Shown in pieces: positions 54,183 through 61,661 of a stretch of 64,000 nucleotides of DNA; the first letter of the stretch is position 1, and each line of letters begins with the position of its first letter. The stretch comes from Synechococcus sp. C9 (GTDB taxonomy: Bacteria > Cyanobacteriota > Cyanobacteriia > Gloeomargaritales > Gloeomargaritaceae). The stretch spans positions 1,158,455 to 1,222,454 of the forward strand of contig NZ_JALAAD010000001.1 in assembly GCF_022984075.1 (NCBI RefSeq), given 5' to 3'. The notes below the pieces were generated by a model. That model was not told the origin of the DNA. It made no database searches and saw only the letters and a program-made list of their open reading frames with translations. The position numbers and the translations under genes were made by a program.

Positions 54183-56640
54183 CCAGGAGTTCGCTGGGGT
54201 TGCAGGGTTTGCCCAGATAGCCGTTGACCCCCAAACTGCTGGCCTTGGTGCGGTGGCGGTCGCCGGTGCGGGAGGTGAGCATGACCACGGGCAAGCGGGT
54301 GACCTGGGGGTGCTCCCGGATGCTCTGAAGCAGGTCTAACCCATTCAAGCGGGGCATTTCCAAATCCGTCAAAACCAGCTTAACTTTATCAGTATTATGT
54401 AATAAAACTTCCCAGGCTTCTTGCCCGTCTCTGCACGCTAAAATTTCGTATCCCGCTTGCCCCAACACGCTAGACAGAATCCGGCGGGTATAGACGGAAT
54501 CTTCGGCGATGAGGATGGTGGGGCGTTGGCTGGTGGGTTCCTCTCCCACGGGGAGCAGGGTCTGGGTCACGGCTTCTCCCGGTCGCCGCATTTGGCTGGG
54601 GAGCAGTACCGGGATGGATTCCCCCGAGGGCAGAACGGCCGCCCCCACGAAGTAGGGAGGGAGGGGGAAAATTTCTTCCACCCGTTTCACCATCCGTTGT
54701 CGCACCTCGCTGAGTTCGTCCACCACCAGGCCGATGGGTTGCTCCTGGGGGCCACGCAACACCAGGATCGCCTGCGCCAGGGGGGGCTCCAGGGGAACGG
54801 CGTATGCCAGCAGATGTTCCGGCAAATATACGGGCAAATTCTGGTCTTGCCAGGTCACGGTCAAGGGGTGGTCAAAGTTGCGTTCCACCGGGACTTCCCG
54901 CAGAATGTCCAGCACGCTGTCCGCCAAAAAGCCCAACTGCCGTCCCTGGGCACGGACGATCAGCAGGGGCAGGAGGCTCACCGCCAGGGGCAAACGCAGG
55001 GTAAAGCGGGTGCCTTGGCCAGGGGTCGAGGCGATTTCTACCATGCCCCCCAACTGGCGGATTTCCGTGCGTACTGCATCCAAACCCACCCCCCGCCCGG
55101 AGAGTTCCGAGACCTGGGCACTGGTGGAAAACCCCGGCATAAACAGAAAATCCAGAAGCTCCTGCGGGCTGAGTTGCTCAAAAGCGGCCTGGGTCAACCC
55201 CCGCTCCTGGGCCTTGCGGTACACCCGTTCCAAATCCACGCCCCGGCCATCGTCCTGGATGCTGATCAGGGCTTGGTTCCCCTGCACCTGGGCGCACAGC
55301 CAAATCTGGGCGGTGGGGGATTTGCCCCGTGCCAAGCGTTCCTGGGGGGGTTCGATGCCGTGGTCAAAGGCGTTGTTCACCAGGTGGGTCAAGGGGCCTT
55401 TGAGTTGCTCCAACAGCACCCGGTCCAGTAGGACTTCCGCCCCCTCAATCCGGCATTGCACCTGTTTCCCATACCGTTGCCCCAACCGGTGGATTTTGTC
55501 GGCAAAGGGGCTGGCGAGGGTACTGAAGGGGTTCAACCGGGCTTTGGTGGATTCGCTGTAGATTTGGTTCAAATTGCGCCGCAAACTCACCAATTCCCGG
55601 GCGGCACTGCGGGTGACCAGGTCTAAATCCTCGGCGTTTTCGCTGATCTGGGCGACGAATTCCTGGCAGGCTTGGAGGGTTTGGTGCAGGGCACTGAAAC
55701 GGTCCATCTCCAGGGGGTCAAATTCCGTGCCTTCCGTGGCTCGGTATTGCAAAGCCAGTTGTTCGTACACCTCGTCCATCTGCTCCCGCACCGGTTCAAA
55801 TCCCTGCACCAGGTCTTTCAGATGGCGGATGGTGGCTTCCACCTGCTCCTGTTGACCGCTGAGTTTTTCCAGATAGAGCAGTAAATCCCCGCCGGTGTTG
55901 GCGAGAAATTCAATGGTTCTCAGGGGTAAGCGCACATGGGTGAGTACCGTGGCGGGTTCCGGTTCCGGGCGGGGGGCGACCGGGGCAATGCCCAAAACCT
56001 CATCCCGTTCCCGGCGAATCTGGGCAATCACCTGCTCGGCGGTGGCAATGTCGGTGGTGTCCCGCAGGGGGGCGATGGCGGTTGTTAACCAGGGCAATTG
56101 CAATTCTTCCGCCAAAAAGGTGCAGTTTTCCAGCAGTTCCGTGACCGCCCCCAAATCCCCTTGCTGTAACCGTCCTTGCGCCACCTGGAGACAGTCCTCC
56201 AAGGCACCGGTGAGGGCGGCCCGCAGTTCTTCCTCCGGGCTGGGGGGGGTTTGGCTTTCCTGCGCCACCAACTGGGCAATGGCTTCCAAAAGCTGGGGGT
56301 CGCCGGTGACCTCGGGCTGTGCCACGTTATCCAACAGCCAAGCCAGTTCCTCCACGCCCCGCCGCACCAAGGGTTCCCCCCCAGGGACGTGCCGTTGCCC
56401 CATCAGTTCCAGCAAATCCTCCAACTGGTGTGCCAGTTTTTGTAAGGCCGGCATTTGGAAGGTACCGGCACCGCCCTTGAGGGTATGGGCGGCCCGCATC
56501 AGTTTTTCGTAGTCCCACTGGGGGGCCGTGATCCCCTGGCGGAGGATGTCCAGGTACTGGGGCGCTTCCTCCTCCAGAAACCCCTGGCGGGCTTCGGCCA
56601 TCAGGCTGGCGAGGGTGTCGTTGTCAAAGGCACTGCTCAT
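54148..56640 (-). CDS. Hybrid CheA histidine kinase of a Pil/Tax taxis system
   Basis: 830 residues from ATG 56640. HPt domain (1-105, phospho-acceptor His52 in RAAHTLKGGAGTF), dimerisation helices (about 330-400), ATPase with N box LVNNAFDHGIEPP, G1 DDGRGVD and G2 SGRGVGLDAVRTEI, a CheW-like adaptor domain, and a C-terminal receiver (about 705-825) with the acceptor aspartate in LVLTDLEMPRLNG and lysine in GYLGKP. This order is that of PilL/PixL/TaxAY kinases, which steer type IV pili. Last gene of the operon. Confidence 0.93.
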   Translation of the reverse strand: MSSAFDNDTLASLMAEARQGFLEEEAPQYLDILRQGITAPQWDYEKLMRAAHTLKGGAGTFQMPALQKLAHQLEDLLELMGQRHVPGGEPLVRRGVEELAWLLDNVAQPEVTGDPQLLEAIAQLVAQESQTPPSPEEELRAALTGALEDCLQVAQGRLQQGDLGAVTELLENCTFLAEELQLPWLTTAIAPLRDTTDIATAEQVIAQIRRERDEVLGIAPVAPRPEPEPATVLTHVRLPLRTIEFLANTGGDLLLYLEKLSGQQEQVEATIRHLKDLVQGFEPVREQMDEVYEQLALQYRATEGTEFDPLEMDRFSALHQTLQACQEFVAQISENAEDLDLVTRSAARELVSLRRNLNQIYSESTKARLNPFSTLASPFADKIHRLGQRYGKQVQCRIEGAEVLLDRVLLEQLKGPLTHLVNNAFDHGIEPPQERLARGKSPTAQIWLCAQVQGNQALISIQDDGRGVDLERVYRKAQERGLTQAAFEQLSPQELLDFLFMPGFSTSAQVSELSGRGVGLDAVRTEIRQLGGMVEIASTPGQGTRFTLRLPLAVSLLPLLIVRAQGRQLGFLADSVLDILREVPVERNFDHPLTVTWQDQNLPVYLPEHLLAYAVPLEPPLAQAILVLRGPQEQPIGLVVDELSEVRQRMVKRVEEIFPLPPYFVGAAVLPSGESIPVLLPSQMRRPGEAVTQTLLPVGEEPTSQRPTILIAEDSVYTRRILSSVLGQAGYEILACRDGQEAWEVLLHNTDKVKLVLTDLEMPRLNGLDLLQSIREHPQVTRLPVVMLTSRTGDRHRTKASSLGVNGYLGKPCNPSELLATVGQFVPVVQ

Positions 56641-56657
56641 GGGCACTGGTGGCAGGA

Positions 56658-59297
56658 CTAAAGGGCATCGTGTTGTAGGCGGAATTGCAGGACAAATTGC
56701 TGTAATTGGTGGACTTCTTCCCCGAGTTCCTGGAGGGCGGCCCCCACCTCCTGAGCGGCTCCCGAAGTGGTGGCGGCGATGGCGGCCACGTTTTCCATGG
56801 CGGTTTGCACCTGGTTGGAAACCCGGGAGTGGCTCTGGGTTTGGCTGGCGATGGCCTCCTGGTATTCCGCCATCTGCCCCGATAGTTCGGCGAGTTTTTG
56901 CAACACCTGTTGGGTTTTTTGTACCAGGAGGGAACCTTCCACCACCGCACTGGTACTGCTTTCCATGGCGTTGGACACATCGGCGGTGTCCTGTTGAATA
57001 TTGCGGACCAGGGCTTCGATGCGGGCGGTTTCCTTGCGCACCAGGTTGGCCAACTGCCCAATTTCGTCGGCAATCAGGCGAAACCCCTGGCCGTGTTCCC
57101 CCGCCCGGTCCGATTCCAAGGAGGCGTTAAACGACAGCAGGTTGGTCTGCACGCTGATTTCCTGAATAATCGCCAACACTTGGCTGATCTCCTGGCTGGA
57201 GCCGACCAGATGTTTGACCTTTTTGGAGGTTTTCCCCACCGCCTCCCGAATCTGGTCGTACAAACTGGCGGTGGCATCCATGGCCCGTTGCCCTTCCTGG
57301 GCGGCCTCCAGGGAGGACTGGGCCGTGGTGGTGGCTTCGGCGGCCTGCTGGGCAATGGTCTGGATGGCTTGGGTGTTTTCGGCGGCCAAGGCCAGGGCTT
57401 GGGTGAGTTCCAACTCCTGGGACTGGGCGGCCTGGGCTAAATCCACCACGGCGGCCTCCGAATGGCCCGCTAAGGTGCCCACCCGGTCAGTCGTCGCCCG
57501 CACATTCCCCACCAGGGTACGCAGGCTGGCCAGGGTGACATTGAACGCATCGGCAATGGCGGCAATTTGCCCCCTGTCCGTCTGGGCCCGCACGGTTAAA
57601 TCCCCCTGTTGCGCCCCCTCAATGTCCATCAGCAGTTGGATCACATCCGCTTCCAATTGCATCCGGGCCTGTTCCGCCTCCTGCTGTTGCCGTTGCAGGG
57701 TGTCCATCTGGTCGGCGACCTGGGCGGCCATCTGGTTCATTTCCTGGGCCAAAAGGGCCAATTCATCCTGGCTGTTGAGGGTCAGGGGTGGCTGACGGGG
57801 ATTTTGCCCCAGGGCACGGGCGTAAATCCCCAACCGCCGCACCGGCTCCGCCAACAGATTCGCCGCCCCCAACCCCAACCCCCAGGCCAGGAGCAAAATC
57901 ACCAGCCCCAACAGGTAGGTATTGCGGGTGCGCTCCCAGAGCAATTGCTCCAATTCCTGAGCCGGTTGCCCCACCGCCACCATCCCCACGGGTTGGTCAT
58001 TAACATCCCGCAGGACTTGGAACCGCACCAAATACTTTTGCCCATCGGTGGTATCGGGAACCCTCAGGGTGGCCAATTGGTCGTTTTGCCCCTGTTTCAG
58101 CAATGCTTCCGCCACCGGCCGGGGTGCCAAACTGCCCAGGGCCCGGGTACTGCCGTCATCATCCGGGAAATTGGTGGCCACCTGCATATCCCGGGCGTAA
58201 ATCCCCACCAGCGGGAAGCCGTACAGCCGTTGGAGTTGATCCGCCAGCCAGTGATTGCGGTTGAGCAGACTGCCCACCAGCACCACCCCCACCACCTGCC
58301 CCCGCTGTACCACCGGTTGCGCCGCCAGTGCCACCAACGCCACCCCCCGGTTCAATTCCTGGGCATATAAACTTTCTCGGTTACGCAAGGGAATTTTGGC
58401 CTGGGGAGCCAGCCCCAACTTTTGCGCCTGTACCAAAGGCATCAGCACCAACCCCGCCACGGGTTTTTGGGATTGCATCGCCCGTTGTACCCAGGGCAAC
58501 TGCCCCAGGTTCTGATTGGGGGGCAAGGTCACCCGCTGGGTGTCGTAGGGAGGTAGGGGTTGCTCCGGCTCCAGTATCTGGGGATAGGTGCGAAAATCCT
58601 CCCGGGACAACACCACCGCCTGCTGGCGCACCCGCCCCTGCCCGTCTAAAATCAGACGAAAATTCTTGGTCAATTCCGGGTATTGGGACTCGTTGGCCGC
58701 TAGCCCCCGGCTTAAAAGGGTCTGGAGCAAAGGATTCGGTTCCTCGATCAGGGTCGGGTTGGTTTGCCATAACTGCGCCACTGTCCGTGCCTGCGCCAAG
58801 GATTCCTGGGACAACCAATCCAGATACTCCTCCTGCAAGGTGTTGGTGCCCTGGGCGAGGGTGGCCTCAAACTTATCAACCACCGTCTGACGCACCGAAC
58901 GCACCTGCGCTTGGGTCAACACCACCACCGGCACCGCCGTCCACAGGAGCAAAATAGCCGCCAATTTTGTCCGAAATGGGGTACGCCGCCACCACCGCAC
59001 CGGCTGTAACCAGGGTTGGGTTCGCACCGACGGCAACGGTTCGATCACCAAAGGGGGCGGTAATTCCCCTAAAGCCGCCTGGGCCGCTACCCCATAAGAA
59101 CCTTCCGGGTCCTGGGCCACCACCTCCTGCCAAAGCCGCCGTGCCCGCTCCACATCCCCCGCCTCCCGGGCATCCTGACCCTGGAGATAGAGTTCCAACA
59201 GGGGATCAGCCTCCGTCTCGGGTTGGGGACGGGTGCCGGGCACCTCATCGGGACTGGTGGTGGACCACTCAGGGGTGGGGGAAGGGGATGGTTCCAT
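56658..59297 (-). CDS. Methyl-accepting chemotaxis protein (PilJ-like)
   Basis: 879 residues. A soluble N-terminal region (about 1-105), TM1 (FRTKLAAILLLWTAVPVVVL), an extracytoplasmic sensing domain of about 350 residues, TM2 (TYLLGLVILLLAWGLGLG), HAMP, and an MCP signalling domain with the hairpin tip EISVQTNLLSFNASLESDRAGEHGQGFRL-type region (shown only in part: NLLSFNASLESDRAGEHGQG). There are no GAF/phytochrome cysteine motifs, so this is not a PixJ-type photoreceptor. Ligand unknown. Confidence 0.92.
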   Translation of the reverse strand: MEPSPSPTPEWSTTSPDEVPGTRPQPETEADPLLELYLQGQDAREAGDVERARRLWQEVVAQDPEGSYGVAAQAALGELPPPLVIEPLPSVRTQPWLQPVRWWRRTPFRTKLAAILLLWTAVPVVVLTQAQVRSVRQTVVDKFEATLAQGTNTLQEEYLDWLSQESLAQARTVAQLWQTNPTLIEEPNPLLQTLLSRGLAANESQYPELTKNFRLILDGQGRVRQQAVVLSREDFRTYPQILEPEQPLPPYDTQRVTLPPNQNLGQLPWVQRAMQSQKPVAGLVLMPLVQAQKLGLAPQAKIPLRNRESLYAQELNRGVALVALAAQPVVQRGQVVGVVLVGSLLNRNHWLADQLQRLYGFPLVGIYARDMQVATNFPDDDGSTRALGSLAPRPVAEALLKQGQNDQLATLRVPDTTDGQKYLVRFQVLRDVNDQPVGMVAVGQPAQELEQLLWERTRNTYLLGLVILLLAWGLGLGAANLLAEPVRRLGIYARALGQNPRQPPLTLNSQDELALLAQEMNQMAAQVADQMDTLQRQQQEAEQARMQLEADVIQLLMDIEGAQQGDLTVRAQTDRGQIAAIADAFNVTLASLRTLVGNVRATTDRVGTLAGHSEAAVVDLAQAAQSQELELTQALALAAENTQAIQTIAQQAAEATTTAQSSLEAAQEGQRAMDATASLYDQIREAVGKTSKKVKHLVGSSQEISQVLAIIQEISVQTNLLSFNASLESDRAGEHGQGFRLIADEIGQLANLVRKETARIEALVRNIQQDTADVSNAMESSTSAVVEGSLLVQKTQQVLQKLAELSGQMAEYQEAIASQTQSHSRVSNQVQTAMENVAAIAATTSGAAQEVGAALQELGEEVHQLQQFVLQFRLQHDAL

Positions 59298-59301
59298 CAG
59301 G

Positions 59302-59775
59302 CTACCTCACGGAGGATTGACGCAAAACTTGAAACAAAGCGGTGGGGTCGAGCAGGGCCACCGGTTGCCCCTCCCAGCGCACCATGCCGGGGAATAAATG
59401 CTTATGGCGCAGATGGGGCAGGGGTCGAATGTCCCTAGGGGCCAAGGGCAAAAACCCATCCCGGCCTTGGATGGTCACCACCACCGACTTCTGCCCCCCC
59501 TGGACGACCAACCCCTCCCGGTGCGGGGTCACGGGCAAGGGCAAATCCGGTTCCAACTGGCGCAACAGCCGGGCTAAATCCAGCACCCAGAGGAAATTTC
59601 CCCGCACGTTGGCAATACCCTGAAACATCGCCGCCGCCCCCGGCATTGGTGCCACCACCACACTGGCCATATCCAACCCCTCCCGCACCGCCATCTGGGG
59701 CAAGGCCAACCGCACCGCCCCCCCCAAGCGAAACACCACATACTTCACCGGGGCCCTGACCACACTAGCCGACAT
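59302..59775 (-). CDS. CheW-like adaptor (PilI)
   Basis: 157 residues. Couples the MCP to the CheA kinase. VKYVVFRLGGAVRLALPQMAV at the start, GIANVRGNFLWVLDLARLL and VVTIQGRDGFLPLA are the usual CheW strands. Its start overlaps the end of the upstream CheY gene by eleven bases. Confidence 0.9.
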   Translation of the reverse strand: MSASVVRAPVKYVVFRLGGAVRLALPQMAVREGLDMASVVVAPMPGAAAMFQGIANVRGNFLWVLDLARLLRQLEPDLPLPVTPHREGLVVQGGQKSVVVTIQGRDGFLPLAPRDIRPLPHLRHKHLFPGMVRWEGQPVALLDPTALFQVLRQSSVR

Positions 59776-60145
59776 ATTTTTGCACCATCGTAATTAACTG
59801 TTGGGGCGTGTAGGGTTTGGTGAGATAGTCCGTCGCCCCCTGTTTTTGCGCCCAAAACCGATCCGCCTCCCGGTTCCGGGAACTGCACATCACCACCGGC
59901 AGGTTCCGCCAGTCCGGATGGGCACGGATACGGCGGCACAAATCCAACCCACTTTCCCCCGGCAGACCAATATCCGCCAGCACCAAAGCAGGCAACCCTT
60001 GACTTTCCAGCCACCCCCAGGCCGCCTCCGCCGAGGACTGCCCCACCGCCTTGTACCCCGCCCGTTGCAACAGCGCCACCATCAACTTCTGCTCCGCCGC
60101 CACATCTTCCACCACCAACACCAACCGGGGCAGGGCTTCCATCAT
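59765..60145 (-). CDS. CheY-like response regulator (PilH)
   Basis: 126 residues, a single receiver domain: acidic pocket VVEDVAAEQKL, phospho-acceptor in LVLADIGLPGESGL, and TKPYTPQQL with the conserved lysine. Starts immediately after the stop of the PatA-like gene. Likely a diffusible output of the CheA kinase to the pilus motors. Confidence 0.93.
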   Translation of the reverse strand: MMEALPRLVLVVEDVAAEQKLMVALLQRAGYKAVGQSSAEAAWGWLESQGLPALVLADIGLPGESGLDLCRRIRAHPDWRNLPVVMCSSRNREADRFWAQKQGATDYLTKPYTPQQLITMVQKYVG

Positions 60146-61276
60146 CTACACCGACCCCTGGGACAGGACGTGTTGCACACACCGGCGCAGTTGTTCCGCA
60201 TCCACCGGCTTGGTCAGGTATTCCTTCACCCCCAACAACTTCGCCCGCATCTTGTCCACCAACCCATCCTTGCCGGTCAAAAACACAATCGGTGTCTGGC
60301 GCAATTCGGGATGCTGGCGGATCAGTTTACACAGGTCGTAGCCATTCAGGTCGGGCATCAAGAGGTCTAACAACACCAGCGCCGGTTTTTCCCGCTCCAA
60401 CGTCGCCATCACCTGATTGGGTTCCCCAATGGGAATCACCTGGTAGCCACCACTGTGCAAAATCTGGGTCACACTGGTCAAAATCGCCGGACTATCATCC
60501 ACACAGGCCACCTTCGGACCTTGGGGTTTGGGCGGCTCCGGCACCTCAAAGGGCCGCACCAGCAATATCCCCTGCTGCACCAACGGCAGAAAACACTGCA
60601 CCGCCACCGCCGGACTGACCTTCAATTCCCGTGCCAAATCGTAGCCACAGGCAGACTGGGTAAATAATTCCACACACCGTTGCAACTGGGGGGGCGGCAA
60701 TTTCGCCAGATAGCTCTCCCGGGGACAAACAGACCAAAACTCATACACCTGATTTACCCGCTGGGGTGCCAGCTGGAACCGGGCAAAGGGAGACGGCACC
60801 CGGTAGCGCAACCCCGCCCAGGTCTTTACCTCGTTTTGCACCGACTTGGCCACATCCGCCAGATTCACCGCCAACAAAATCGGATTGAGGGGAATCCGGG
60901 GATGCTCCTCCCGCTTGATCTGCTGGGATTTGTGCTGGGACAACACCAAAAAATGGGTCAACCCCTCCTGGGTCAACCGCAGTAAAATCTGCCGCACATC
61001 CGCCAAATTCAGCCGCCCCGCCTGGGTTTGCCGGTAGAGAAACTCGTACTCATCTTGTCCCGGCGGTAAAACCAGGTCACTCAACTTGGGAAAAAACAAG
61101 GGCATCAAACAGTTGAACCGGATCGCCCGCCCCACGCTACTGCCCGCATAATGCAACCGGCTACCCGCCGGCCCCGCATACACATCCCACCGCACGGAAG
61201 GGTCGGCTGGGTCGTGGAGGGTGACATGCCCAGTCAAAGGTCGGTTAACTGCAGAAACTTCCTGACCGGATTCCAT
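60146..61276 (-). CDS. PatA-type response regulator (PilG/TaxP1-like)
   Basis: 376 residues. N-terminal PATAN domain (about 1-235, including LNLADVRQILLRLTQEGLTHFLVL and LFTQSACGYDLARELKVSP), then a receiver domain (about 250-370) with VACVDDSPAILTS, LVLLDLLMPDLNGYDL and EYLTKPVDAEQL. PATAN regulators such as PilG, PixG and PatA act on type IV pilus extension motors in cyanobacteria. First gene of the five-gene operon; its promoter is in the 385 bp shared with acnB. Confidence 0.92.
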   Translation of the reverse strand: MESGQEVSAVNRPLTGHVTLHDPADPSVRWDVYAGPAGSRLHYAGSSVGRAIRFNCLMPLFFPKLSDLVLPPGQDEYEFLYRQTQAGRLNLADVRQILLRLTQEGLTHFLVLSQHKSQQIKREEHPRIPLNPILLAVNLADVAKSVQNEVKTWAGLRYRVPSPFARFQLAPQRVNQVYEFWSVCPRESYLAKLPPPQLQRCVELFTQSACGYDLARELKVSPAVAVQCFLPLVQQGILLVRPFEVPEPPKPQGPKVACVDDSPAILTSVTQILHSGGYQVIPIGEPNQVMATLEREKPALVLLDLLMPDLNGYDLCKLIRQHPELRQTPIVFLTGKDGLVDKMRAKLLGVKEYLTKPVDAEQLRRCVQHVLSQGSV

Positions 61277-61661
61277 TATGAAACTCGGCTGAATTTTACC
61301 AAGGAGTGACTCACTCCAATTTTAATCATATAATCCCCATCGGTAAACCCTCTCCCTGGCAATCATCCTAGATCAAACTATCTCAAAAGAGTTCCACCGG
61401 GGAAAACCCCTGAAGGGACAAGGGTTCCCCGCTTTTATCAAGAGTAAAATTTGTCTAAAATTCCATACGGCGTTTTGCAGTAATTTATGATTATAATCAA
61501 CCAAGATTAAGAATATATTAAGTTCAGGTAAATACTCGGTAAATGTTCATTTGTTGGAAGCGGCTGGCAACGGAGCAGGGGGAGACTGTTCACCGGGAAC
61601 GACGCACCCCCGCCATTCTGCTCTAAACTAAGAATCTAAAAATCCATCCCCCTAGGTTCCG
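61277..61661. other. Divergent promoter region with a hairpin
   Basis: 385 bases between divergently transcribed pilG-like and acnB genes. A hairpin with GGGGAA / TTCCCC arms lies at 61399-61430, followed by GCTTTTAT. No ORF of note and no recognised riboswitch. Confidence 0.5.
61399..61436 (+). terminator. Terminator-like hairpin in the acnB leader
   Basis: GGGGAAAACCC (61399-61409) can pair with GGGTTCCCC (61422-61430) with a two-base bulge, followed by GCTTTT. It lies about 230 bases before acnB and at the 5' side of both flanking genes, so it is not placed as an ordinary terminator; an attenuator is possible. Confidence 0.3.

Noticed and set aside
56658-59297. MCP as a PixJ-type photoreceptor
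   Set aside because: No GAF domain with a bilin-binding cysteine; the layout is TM, extracytoplasmic sensor, TM, HAMP, signalling domain.
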